From Bugulina stolonifera (taxonomy: Eukaryota > Bryozoa > Gymnolaemata > Cheilostomatida > Bugulidae), in the NCBI GenBank assembly GCA_935421135.1, contig OW285188.1, forward strand, positions 145,001-209,000: a DNA stretch of 64,000 nt, read 5' to 3'. Positions 10,285-22,023 of this stretch are shown here, piece after piece. The position numbers and the translations under genes were made by a program. Numbering within the stretch: the first letter of the stretch is position 1; the number at the start of each line of letters is the position of its first letter. A model generated the notes under the pieces. The model made no database searches and was not told the DNA's origin. It saw nothing but the letters and a program-made list of their open reading frames with translations.

Positions 10285-11192
10285 AAAAACAAATCTTCAA
10301 ATTCCTGGTCTTGGCCTTCAATTTCTCCAGACATCTCTGAAGGAGCATGGAGTTAAAAAACAAACCATCTCCTTTTCTAAAACCTTTCTGACGCCTGGAG
10401 ATAGGCAAAAGCGCCTCGAACCTAGAACCAAGAACGCAGTGAAACAAACGAAAAAAAACAGAACCGACCGAAATAGGTCCGAACTCTGCCGGATCTCTGG
10501 TCCCTGGAACCTTGGGGATGAGCGTAGTTCGAGCCTCGCAGATTCTTGATGGTACCATACCACACCAAAGCCAGAGGTTGAGAAAGGAGGTCAAATCGGC
10601 AGAGGGAACTTTCTTCAATCTTCGCCAGGTCCAGCCATCTGGGCCCGGTGCCCCTTTATTCTTGACCTTCAGAACAGCAGCGACTTCATCCTCAGAGATG
10701 GGATCCATCAATCCATTGATGGTCTCGTGAGGAGTGAAAGAGGGAGAGGAAAACGAAGGAGAGGGACGCTCCAGCAAGTTGGTCCAATAATCTTCAGCTC
10801 CGTCGGGCAGGTCATGACTGGCAATTCCAAAGCTGCCATTAAGGATAGAGTCCGTCAAGCGTCCAGGGTCGTCCTTGAACATCTTCTGGGCTTGGCGATA
10901 CTCTATCCTTCTTCTCTCTTTGGAATTTCTTGGCTCAATCCTGTTGTTATCCGTCCTTCTGCCCTTGGGTAGCTGAAGTGCTAGGAACCTCTGGTCGAAT
11001 GTCTCGTCCACAAAGTCCTGGGTCTTGACGACTTCACGCTGCAATCCTGAGTCAAAAGAAAAAAGTTTATCAATGTCTATAGCATGCAAGATATTATCAA
11101 GCAAAAAAGAAGAAAAAGAAGAAAAAGAAGAAGAGGAATCACCACGAGAAGAAGTAGAGGGCTGAGGGGTCCTTGCACGGTTACTTTCCAAC
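10271..11192 (-). pseudogene. R2 protein, linker and RT N-terminal half (broken at both ends)
   Basis: An open segment of about 308 codons, very similar to copy 1 between its residues 163 and 466. It has a Ser-rich linker, then GAPGPDGWTWRRLK and TTLIPKVPGTRDP of the RT fingers, and ends FFGYA after the frameshift. Copy 1 has FRPISVGS where this copy has FGPISVGS, a loss of a conserved Arg. The upstream end is not a start codon: at 11,192 the frame runs into the terminus of element X. The N-terminal zinc finger and Myb-like part of the same copy lie at 33,018-33,507. Confidence 0.9.
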
Positions 11193-11212
11193 CTCAACGA
11201 TGTTAAGGAAAC
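11193..11212 (+). repeat. Left terminal inverted repeat of X
   Basis: CTCAACGATGTTAAGGAAAC directly follows the R2 sequence ending ...TTTCCAAC. It matches 19 of 20 bases of the inverted right end at 32,998-33,017 and all 20 of the Y terminus at 43,380-43,399. Similarity between X and Y continues inward for kilobases. Similarity between the left and right ends of X stops after about 20 bp. Confidence 0.9.
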
Positions 11213-14200
11213 ACGGAAACTTAACCGGATATGGATTTATCTCCACGCCATATAGCTCAATTTTGGGAGTGATCACCCCTGACCGCACTAAAACGTTGGG
11301 AGTTGTGACATCCTTGATCAACATTTCTGCCATCGGCAAGTGGCGTCAAGTAGGTGTCGAATTATTCAGGACCGGGCCTGCCAGTGGCCATCCTTGACGA
11401 GTGTTAGTACTTACTTGGTATTAGTTTCCTCCATATTTAGAAAGCTCAAGCTGTTGTTCAGTCACAGCCGGTTTCCAATTTTTATCTAAGGTCCACCTGC
11501 TTGTAGCTTGACCACCTAAAGCTTCATTCTTCAAAAGTTTTTTATTGTATTTGGAGCAATGACTGGTAAATATCCATTATTATACACATACCACGGAATT
11601 GAAATTTTCAGTTTTGGAAAAAATTAACAATAATTATTATTATAATATAATAATTATTTATTTATATTAATATAATAATAATGTTTGGTATTTCTATTAT
11701 ATTTTTATTTTGGTTTTAATATAAATATATTTTATTATTTACATGTATATTAAAAATGTAACGAATAATAGGTAATATCATATGTAATAAAATATTTGTA
11801 TTCAGTATAGTTAATAGTATTGTTATAAATATTTATAGGGCCTATATTAATATTATATCTTATCATAATGTGGTTAGGCCTATTAACTATGCTATTATCT
11901 ATACTTGTTACAAAACTATTGCGTGTCTAGTAATATGATATCAATATTAATGATATTAATATTGCACAATTAAAAACAGTGGTATTTATTTTCTTCATTT
12001 CTTTTATTTTTTCTTTGTTCAAACTCGTACTTTAATGAATATGTTAACTATAACCATTTTCAGTAAGACTATTACATTAAGGTTTTTAAAAACTTAAGCA
12101 TCCAGATAACAAAGACACTACTGGAAAATTTTTGTTCATCATAAATTTGTGTTTCAAAGTAGGCCTACAACTACAATGCTATTAGTAGGCCTATATGCTG
12201 TAGGTACACTTCTATTAATAATTTGTAAACATTCAGTGTTGTTCAAATATGTTGTCTGTATATACAGTGGAAGGAAAGAAAAGTCTCAACAATGAACAGA
12301 ACTATAACTTAGTTAGAACCAATATTAGAAGATTGTGATTTGTAAGGACAGGATTCTTAAGAGATCAGAGAGTTTGTCAAATATAAATTTGTTAATTAGC
12401 AACAGGTAGCAGTCAGTTGAACAGAAGCAAGAAAATGTTATATGCTATGTGGCATGCACAAACTATGAACACTAATATTTGTTTTTTCTTCTATTAGAAG
12501 CAGTGAAACCAGTTCAGGGATGAAAGCAGAATAGCTAGAGAAAGATTCCAGCCATTGAGAATCTTGACTTTTGATGGTTCTAAAAAAAATATGGCTCTCA
12601 GATCCATCCATTCTGCAAGTATAATTGTCTATCATTATATTTTTGTATAACTGTGTGTTGTGGCATACACGGCAATATTTAGTCATGGCATCATTTTGAA
12701 GGACAGTCAAATAATATGAAAGCTTATCATAAACTACACAGCATTTATCAAAGATGCTTTCAACTGAATCGCTAGAGAAATACATCAAATGTCTGTTTCA
12801 TGTATAATTATTATGTAATGTAGTACATGTACAGTGTATATTATAAACTATTTCTGTGGAGTTGTCGCACCTTAGGGTAGGGTGTGACAACTCCATCAAT
12901 GAGTCAATTTCCTATTAAAAATCTACATGTATTGTACAGGTATATAGTTATATAGATGTACATGAATGTCTGCCATATGCTAGTATTTACTTTTTAGTCA
13001 GTACATGTTTGATTAGGCACAGTGACACTGAACCAATGCATGATGTATATGTAGATTTCCACGGTTATTATTAAATCAGCGTTAAAAATAGTAACTCAAT
13101 TTGCAATTTATAACCTTCAAACTTATGAAGCTTGGTAATGGTGTTTCTTGAATGAAAGTAAGAATTGCGGAACAAGAAAATGCGAATATTTATAAATATA
13201 TATTTAATTATTTTAGCCATGCCAGTGCAAAAGTTCTGGCAGATGAGCATGTACTCCCGAAGCATAGAACAGAGCTGATTTGAATGAAATAAAATGTACA
13301 TGTACTGTAGAAGAAGATAATTTTATCATCACTTGCATTCTATGGAATTTCAAAACGACCAGCCTCCAAGCAGAGATGCAGAGGGTAAACTTACAAGTAA
13401 GTAGGTCTATTATGTACATGAGCAATAATACATGTACATGTACATTGTATGCATATACATGCACTGCAACAGAGTTTATAATGTACATAGAAATGTCAGA
13501 TGTCGTACTTGTATTGGATGAGGAGAGGTATGATGTACATGTAGGATAGGTTTTACAAAAAATAGTGTGCAGAGTAGTGTGTGTCGATAATATATTACCA
13601 CACGGTTCAAAACATCCAACAAGAGGAGAAGACTATAGTAGGATGTCAACATTATGAACTTGGAGAGTAATATCTCATATTAGTCCTTTTTGATAGAACA
13701 GAGATTACGTATGTCTAGGGTGTATGACTTGTTTGTTGACAGCCTATCTCTATCTAGGCATGTAGATACCTGTTTGATTGTCTATTTGTCTTAGACTCGT
13801 TTGTATTCAAGAATGTGTATCAAGGAAATGAATTTTAAAATTTTCAAATTAGAAAGTTTTACCTGTTTTCTTTTAGATTGTCTTGAGCTTCTAGCGTGGT
13901 TCAAGATATTCTACAGACCAGAAGTACGTGCAGAGGTTTTCTCACGGGTAGGCAACAGTCAGAGAGACTATGATACAGTATCATGTAAATTGAAAAAGAT
14001 TAACTTGCAGCAGCCAGTGGATCTGGAACACTGGTAACGAGTTCTGCTAAAAACAAAATGAACATGTTTATCTGCTTGTCCATAGCTGTATAGCAGTAGG
14101 CTTTCGCAAGTACCTATCCACCAACTAGCTTAAACAGCAGCTGTATGTCTGAATGCCTATTGTGTGATAAACTTTTGTATGTGTGTATGTGCAGTTTTGT

Positions 14201-14390
14201 ACTATGGTCACAAAAAATTTTTGCATGTCATGTTTTGTCAAAACGGTTTTTCTTTTTGAATTAGAAGGTGTTATATCTAAATCTATAGTGTTATATCTAT
14301 TCTACATTTTGAATAGCTTGAATATTTAGTAGCACAAAAAACCGTGAAAATAACTTCAGCCAATGATTGTGTTCTAGTTTGATTTTCATT
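11213..14390. other. X left arm, AT-rich, shared with Y
   Basis: This non-coding stretch is found again, inverted, in Y (about 40,390-43,379). It contains very AT-rich palindromic runs (about 11,600-11,960), a conserved hairpin and TACATGTA repeats. Short segments keep an open frame in both copies: minus strand near 11,450-11,560, 12,500-12,780 and 13,210-13,300, and plus strand 13,876-14,037 after a TTTTAG acceptor-like site. Most differences between the copies there change amino acids or shift the frame, so I treat them as dead coding remnants at best. Confidence 0.6.
12858..12894. repeat. Conserved hairpin in X
   Basis: GGAGTTGTCGCACC and GGTGTGACAACTCC form a 14-bp stem with one G-T wobble around a loop of about 9 nt. 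The Y copy at 41,960-41,995 has the same hairpin with a perfect stem. It may be a small palindromic insertion or a structured RNA or DNA element. Confidence 0.75.
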
Positions 14391-14708
14391 CTGCAGTGTA
14401 TACTGCAGTGTATACTGCAGTGTATACTGCAGTGTATACTGCAGTGTATACTGCAGTGTATACTGCAGTGTATACTGCAGTGTATACTGCAGTGTATACT
14501 GCAGTGTATACTGCAGTGTATACTGAAGTGTATACTGCAGTGTATACTGCAGTGTATACTGCAGTGTATACTGCAGTGTATACTGCAGTGTATACTGCAG
14601 TGTATACTGCAGTATATACTGCAGTGTATACTGCAGTGTATACTGCAGTGTATACTGCAGTGTATACTGCAGTGTATACTGCAGTGTATACTGCAGTGTA
14701 TACCGCAG
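14391..14708 (+). repeat. 12-bp minisatellite CTGCAGTGTATA, about 26 units
   Basis: Almost perfect tandem copies of CTGCAGTGTATA, with rare variants (CTGAAG, CAGTATA, a final CCGCAG). The array sits between inverted flanks, GATTTTCATT before and AATGAAAATC after. Because the unit is four codons without a stop, all frames look open; the resulting LQYT-type ORFs are not genes. In the Y copy the same place (about 40,375-40,389) holds only about one unit. Confidence 0.97.
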
Positions 14709-15011
14709 AATGAAAATCAACTTAGTACACATTCATTGGTACCAACACCAATGGAACTATATTTCTTATATTTTCTAGTCTATGTCTCAATGTTGCTCTA
14801 GCAAGGTTGAACAACAAATAAATCTTTTAGCATCGATGATAACAGCTGTTTAGAAATAATATTTGCCTTTTAGTTACGATGCTAAGCTCAAACGTTAATG
14901 TACAGTTTTGAATTAATTTCAACTATATTTATGAAGATTTAAGAAGAGTTATGTTTTCTCTAAGTAGTAACTAAACAATTTTGTCAGATTTTTCTATTAA
15001 GAACAGTCAAT

Positions 15012-16348
15012 AAACACTTCTGTCAGAAATTTGTTCAACATGTTTATGTTATCTAAAAAGAACCCACAAGGTGCACAGAAAGTACAGTGTACATTCGTTG
15101 TGTAGATAATAAATGCAGGCAACTTATGAAATATTGGGAGGACAACTTCTCAACATTGTCACAGTCCCTAAAATGCTTCAATCCTTGTACATGTATAATG
15201 GACCCTAAATGTTCCCATGACATATTAGCTTAAAAATCCTGTACTCATATCTGCACTGCTACAGTGCACTATCATTGCAATTGATGAAAGGTCTTTTTTT
15301 ACAGGTCTATTGGCTTATACTGCTTTTCCTATTAAAAAAATGGAACCAGCATAATTTTATGAGAGTCACCATATTAATTGTTTCCAAATTTGGTTTCTAT
15401 TATTTACACCTTCTGAATTAGTTTGTGGATTGCTTGTGTGTGGGACTCTGTTTCGATCCCTACAGGCCGCATATACCGGTAGTGTAGATAGACTGGACTA
15501 ATGTGTATGCTACATAATACTTTTTGCAATGGTACATGTAAATAGTAATTCAACCACTTTCAATGCAAAAAATGTTGGTAGCTGTGCAACTAACAAAAAA
15601 GTGCACATATTACACTGTACTTTTGGACTGTTCCACTCAAGTGTAGAAGTGATGGTGCACAAGGAACTTTAGGCATGGTGAAACACTTCTGTCAGAAATT
15701 TGTTCAACATGTTTATGTTATCTGAAAAGGACCCACAAGGTGCACAGAAAGTACAGTGTACATTTGTGGTGTAGATAATAAATGCAGGCAACCTATGAAA
15801 TATTGGGAGGACAACTTCTCAACATTGTCACAGTCCCTAAAATGCTTCAATCCTTGTACATGTATAATGGACCCTAAATGTTCCCATGACATATTAGCTT
15901 AAAAATCCTGTACTCATATCTGCACTGCTACAGTGCACTATCATTGCAATTGATGAAAGGTCTTTTTTTTACAGGTCTTATACTGCTTTTCCTATTAAAA
16001 AATGGAACCAGCATAATTTTATGAGAGTCACCATATTAATTAAATTAATTGTTTCCAAATTTGGCTTCTACTATTTGCACCTTCTGAATTAATTGGTGGA
16101 TTGCTTGTGTGTGGGACTCTGTTTCCCTACAGGCCGCATATACTGGTAGTGTAGATAGGCTGGACTAATGTGCATACTACATAATACTTTTTGCAATGGT
16201 ACATGTAAATAGTAATTCAACCACTTTCAATGCAAAAAATGCTGGTAGCTGTGCAACTAACAAAAAAGTGCACATATTACACTGTACTTTTGAACTGTTC
16301 CACTCAAGTGTAGAAGTGATGGTGCACAAAGGAGCTCTATGCATGGTG
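15012..16348 (+). repeat. Tandem duplication of about 669 bp
   Basis: The segment starting AAACACTTCTGTCAGAAATT at 15,012 is repeated from 15,681 with scattered substitutions and small indels, for example a short deletion in the second unit after TTTACAGGTCT. Y (about 39,350-40,060) carries one copy in inverted orientation, so the duplication is specific to X here. There is no coding signal. Confidence 0.9.
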
Positions 16349-19300
16349 AAAGAGACATCACCCTAAAATTGAAAGTGTAGCATACATGATATATCACTAT
16401 CATATTTTTCACTTCTAATACTGTTCTAATTCTGTTGTCATGCCTACCAACTTTAGAACTGGGCCAAGAACACAGACCATGTAGTATATGTAGGTAGGCC
16501 AATGCAATATTTTCAACAAGTTGGCAATGTTTGACAACATGAAATGGTAAGCTGAAAAACATTGAGGCTGAGACTGAATGATTTCTCATACTTAGGCATA
16601 AAATTTCTGAAGAATATAGGAGGGACTAGCCTGCAGGCTGGAGATAGGTAATAGTGCCATTACCAGTCATCAATTTTGTAGTGTTTTAGGGTCAAACATG
16701 TTTATACTCCACACATATGTGTTAGAAGATTCAGTTAAATTATTGTGCTTCATATTAGCAGCTAAAATGGTCAACTTTTCCTGGCCCAGCCTAATAAGAA
16801 TTTACTTTAGTGGCAATGATGCTATGAGAATGAACAATATACCAAAGCATAGCTTTTCTACCAATGTGTTCCTATTTATGGGTACATTGTTCTGACCAAG
16901 AATCATAAACAAATCTGCATAATATTTCAATGTAGTGTCAGCATTGTCTTTGCAAAGTATCTCTAAATGTTGCATGTGATAGGCTAATAACCTATACAAG
17001 TCATGCCTACAGGGAACATAAGGCATCTATGAAAGAATGTTATCACAGTTTCAATATACAAATGTACATGTACATGGAAATGCTGTGTGTTAATAAACTG
17101 TCCATATCTTCTCAAATTTATCTCCATGATTGTGTCAATAAATTCAAATATAACTTCTCATCTTACATTACATGGATTTCACATGAAAGTTGAAACCTTT
17201 GTTTCTATTGACTGTTAACATGTACATGTATTTAGGCTACTCCAAACTGGGGAGCCTTTTCCTTTTACTTACCTGGATAATTTTATGGATACAATATAGG
17301 CGTACATCTTTAAATTTCTTTAGACAAAATTTATATCAACGTTATGATTTCAGAAATAATTTTGTTACATTATGCAAGGTGTCTTTAGGAAACATTAAAC
17401 TAGTTTTAAATCTAATAAATACATTGTAGTACAATTGGTATTTTACAGTGCCTCATTGCCAACTAAATAAATGTAGAGCATCATTGTGAGTTGAAATTTA
17501 AAATTAGTTGGATTCCACCGTTTGGCAAATAAATTAATGAGGGGTAAATTATCATTGTACCCAAGAGTAATATGAGTGTAAGTTCCAAGCCAAATAAGGT
17601 GCCAACTTTCACAATCACCAACACTACAATTTAAGTAGGAGGCAGCAACCTCATTGGTGACTGAATGTGGTTGATGCATGGGCATCTGCAGCATTGACCT
17701 ATAATATAGTGGTAGCATTGCAGACTTTCACATGTAGTAAAAATTGTACCCCTGTAACAGTTTATAGAGAGTTGGTAATGGTATCTCGGTGCATTAAATA
17801 GGGTCTTAGTTTAGACCTACACTGTAACCTGGACTCATATTCTCAAAACTTCCTGGAACCCAGACTGGTCCTAGAAATAGTAATGGGCTATGGGGCTATT
17901 ATTTTGCCTGTTTACCTATATTATGTATCAGCTTACTCACTCGGCCAAAAACAATAATAACGTCATGATGGCTATGCTCATGGCAAATTATACATGCCCA
18001 GTGTATATAGTAAACAATGTGCATTGTAATCATTAATGCATACATAAAATAGATTATTTGCAAACATACATTCAGGCTATAAAAATGTAGGTGGACGTAA
18101 CAGCCAGAAGTAGTTGACAGTCTACACAGAGAGCATACTTTTACCATCTTTGGTCTACATGAGGCATAAATAGTCCAGACAACGTGCTCAGTAGGATGGC
18201 TCAAACTTTTTGGGCATTTTACCCCTATTTAAGTTCCTCTAAATGCTTGCCTCTTCTATTGATGCTACCGGTATAAGCATCATGTATCCTGATAATAATG
18301 GGCTAGCATCACAGGTACTTCTAGCCAATCTGAGGATAATGTTTTCGCCAATCTTGAGAAAACTCCATTGTTTTATTGGTAATTTTTCGTTGTCGCCCAA
18401 CTACTTTGGACTACGCCGTTTAATGGTGCAGAAACCCGTGAGACAACTTATTATTTCTATAAACTTTGATCATACTAAAAGGCTTAGTGGATCAAGTCCA
18501 CCTACAGGCCTGTATTTTTATTTTTTGGCTAAATTCTAGGTCTTTTCAGCAGCAATTTAATTATTTTAGTGATGATAACAAAATCAATTCTTTCAATTGA
18601 AGGATAAACATGCATGCTATTAATAATATTGTTTATTCCAATGTTGGAAATTCAAGAGAGAATGAAACAGCAGGCATTATTCTGAGGTACACTAGTGTTG
18701 CAGCAGGGTTGAAATTATATCCAAATGGCTTGCAGCCAACAATAACATTTATAAAGGTGCCTGGTACATTGTATACTATTTTGACCAATGGCAGATTTAC
18801 AAAGAGACAACATGATCTGTAATTCCACTAGCTAGATACTACTATGGGTATGATAATAACAAAATTGATAAGCCCACAAGCATGGAAATGTCTAGTCAAC
18901 AATTGCAATATAGATAGTTCATATGAAGTAAAATGTTCTATTTTGAAGGCAGTCCAAAGAACAAAATAATATCAATAGGATTCAATGCTGATCCATATTG
19001 GCAGACAATGATATTTTTACCACCAAAGTACATAGTGCATAATATAATGTACATATAATGGTGTTTGAATAAACTTTCTGGCATTATCAAAACTGTTTTC
19101 AAGTTAAATTTGTTTATGTGGGAAGCTGGAGTAAAACTCTCGGACAAAATATTGTCAACTCACACTGTCATGAATATATTCTCTTATTATTGCCACCCTA
19201 CTCGCAGCGCCATGTCATGAATTTGTTCTATGGCAATATTTTAAGAGACATATATCCTGAAGTTTATTTGTACTACTCAGGTTGTAAGACAATTATAATA

Positions 19301-21860
19301 AACTGGTTAGAAAACACTATGCATCAGATTATATAGTTAGTACAGAAGCAACCTCTGGATATCTTGAAAAAAAATAGCTGTTCTAGCAATCGAAGTGGGG
19401 CCACATAAAAAGACATGTATCTAGATCAGAATTTTGTGCTGATTTCAAATATGACATTTCTACACCTCCTAAGGTGCCAGTTCTAGGTATAATAGCAAGT
19501 TTTAGTACTATTGTACAGATTCTATCGATTTCGAAAATTGTCATGTATAACCAAGACACCGCTATCACACACTTCTAATGTGTTTGAGAAACTCTGTTTA
19601 AATTACATAAAATGTAACATTCAACAAAGGAACACATTTTAAAATAGCATAAAGTTAGGAACAGTTTGAAAAATATCTGTTAATATCCGCTACTGAACTT
19701 TTGAGATTCCTATGAACATACAAGTCATAGATTTCTACACTGTTATCCTACACCTCTCTATGTACATTTCCTACTTTTTAACATCCTACACCAATAGGCT
19801 AGGCATGAAGAGTTGTGAGCAGCAACAATAATAATCCAGTTAATGAAAATATTATACAAATTAAAGTGACCTCGGAGACTAAGAGGCCTTTTAGAAGTTG
19901 ATAAAAACACTCAAATAGTAAATACTGCCGTCAGAGTTGCTTTCAAAACTTGGTAGAAATGCATTACTTCTGGTTGCATTACTAGATACGCATGCAGGTA
20001 CAGAACATGTTGCATCAAGGATCTGAGGATGCAGCCTAGGAATCCAGTGGCCAATTAGGTGCTGCTTGGATTAGTCGGCAATGTGGTAGTTCACCTTAGA
20101 ACCGCACCTCCACCTCTGAGAAACTGATTGGTAAATCAATTGATAATGTACATGTACATGTATTAATTCCTAGCGTACAATTTCATGTGTTTATGTTTCT
20201 TGTAGTGACCAGTGAACGCTTGCAATTGCCATAGGGGAGTATTTGTTGTTAAATCAGTTATAAGCATTCATCTGCATATTTAGGATATATAGATGTAAGC
20301 CGAGGTGCATATATATGAGGGCCTACGTGTATATCTACTAGGAGGTTAAGAAGTATTAAATAATAATTTTTTGAAATTATAGGCCTATAATACATGTCCC
20401 TATTAATAGTACTGAATATGCATAATATAGGCACTGTAGTTGGGACCCACGGATGTTAGTAGCCTGAAGACTGGGTTTAGTTGGCTTGTACATGTGAATG
20501 TTATACAAGCAGTCGGTGTGTTGTAATGCCCAATTATTATCCTTTACAGTTTTTTATGTTACTTGGTGTCACTATAATTTTGGTTTCAATTATGTGGAAA
20601 GCTAGAGGCTGTCACACAAATGTGTTTTTGTGAAAAATGCTTTGTAAGTTATTCAATCAAAAAACACCTTGCCTCTTCCTAATATCTGGCATCATCATGG
20701 TCTACCATGCTGACTCTGAGGCTCCCCCTTGGCATTTTTCTCTTCTTGATCCCCATGAATTTTATCCAATACCCCATCTACGTTTCCTAGATACAACTAC
20801 ATATTGTAAGTAGGCCCCCTACATGTAGTAACAGCCCAGTGTACAGATATTACTTATTTTAACTGCTAGTGTTTGTAAGGAACTTCCTAAGTGGGCATGG
20901 TTATGGTTTTGTCTGATCTTTTTATATAAATTAGCAAATAATGCTTGCCTATGGTGACACAGGACTTTCAGCATGCACACTTTCTGATGGACTTGGTGAT
21001 TTTATGATTTCGTTTGGTTTATTAAATCTATTGACAATTTGATCACACTTTAAATATAGAGCAATAACCACATATTATACTTGTGTAGCATGAATATGTA
21101 ACTCACTTAACAATAGTTTGCAATTTAACATCAAAATGTAACATTATTATGTAGTTTATTTCATCTATCAGTTATGTTCAGTACTAAAAGCAGGAAATAA
21201 ATAAATTACACTACTTATGAATATACATGGCTAATTTGAGAGCCAACGACTTTTTGGTCTACTTCCCTGTTTACATTGCATGTAGCATGATTCATTGAAT
21301 ATTGCTCTCTAATACTGCAAGTAGCCTATGTTATATAGTAGAAGGATGTACATGTATGTATGGGTATATTATCTACTGTACATGTGTATAGATATAGGTG
21401 TATTACATGCACCAAAATACCTAGAGTAATGAAGTATTGATGACTTTTAGTTGCTAGAGCCAGTTTTTTCATCAATTTTGAAGAATACTAGTTAGGAAAA
21501 TTGACACAAGTTCTCCCTGAGTGAATGTTGAGACCAATTTTCTATATGCAGCACATCAGAACACATTCACACCTATTCCCCACTTTTGGGGGTTAATATG
21601 GTGAAGAGAATAACTGGTGTGTCTTTGATATTTTCACAGCAGTAAAACAAACAATTATCCATTGTTGTAGCTGTTGTATTACCTTAGTCTAACACATTAT
21701 AAACCTCCCACAACTCAATTCATATAGCCATTAGGGCATTATAGCAGTAGCAATCCTAATCAACAATATTATAACTACATGTATCTAGTATTACTAATTA
21801 TGTCTAGTAATACTAGTAACTGCTATTTGGCCATGTGCAGCAGCCTGTTGTTATTGTGGT
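16349..21860. other. X middle part, no recognisable gene
   Basis: From about 16,718 to 18,200 this matches Y and Z, including the start TTAGAAGATTCAGTTAAATT. From about 18,200 to the Gypsy element I found no counterpart in Y or Z and no recognisable gene. It is AT-rich with scattered TACATGTA runs. ORFs here are short (99 codons or fewer) and carry no motif. Confidence 0.6.
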
Positions 21861-21994
21861 TGTAGTGTTTGTAATAGCTTTGTAGCTAGTAGCTTTATAG
21901 CACTAAAGCTAGAGTAAGGAAATATATATAATGACGCATGTATGTCTTAGGAGTCAGTTATAATGAGAATAAATCACGTCAGTACAACACTAAA
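21861..21994 (+). repeat. 5' LTR of the Gypsy element
   Basis: This 134-bp repeat is matched by the right LTR once the MITE is removed. It contains an AATATATATAA TATA-like stretch near 21,920-21,932 and an AATAAA-like signal near the end (AGAATAAATC), consistent with promoter and polyadenylation roles. Confidence 0.93.
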
Positions 21995-22010
21995 TTGGCG
22001 ACGAGGATTG
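21995..22010 (+). promoter_or_regulatory. Primer binding site
   Basis: TTGGCGACGAGGATTG follows the left LTR directly. The TGGCGAC start is complementary to a tRNA 3' end (...GTCGCCA). The particular tRNA is not assigned. Confidence 0.75.
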
Positions 22011-22023
22011 TTTCAACAGATAT

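Larger units (their letters stand above)
8291..11192 (-). mobile_element. R2: R2 copy 2, 3' part, ending in poly(A) against the ETS
   Basis: On the minus strand this is the downstream 2.9 kb of an R2 element: RT, endonuclease, about 270 nt of 3' UTR and an 18-nt poly(A) ending at 8,291-8,292. Its upstream side stops at 11,192 exactly where element X begins. The missing 5' part resumes at 33,018, so both pieces are one R2 copy of about 3.5 kb split by X. The 3' flank is not the expected 28S continuation but GC-rich spacer leading to 18S. The coding region is damaged. Confidence 0.92.

Noticed and set aside
13801..14037. 78-codon ORF ending in DLEHW as a gene
   Set aside because: The Y counterpart is frameshifted, so I list it only as a possible dead exon.
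14283..14801. LQYT/ILQC repeat ORFs
   Set aside because: Artefact of the 12-bp minisatellite, whose unit is four stop-free codons.
15440..15475. B-box-like GTTTCGATCCC suggesting a tRNA or SINE
   Set aside because: No A box at the right distance and no cloverleaf; the motif is broken in the second copy of the tandem duplication.
17443..17718. 91-codon ORF with similar counterparts in Y and Z
   Set aside because: Similarity follows DNA homology of the transposon copies; replacements are as frequent as expected for neutral drift and no domain is seen.
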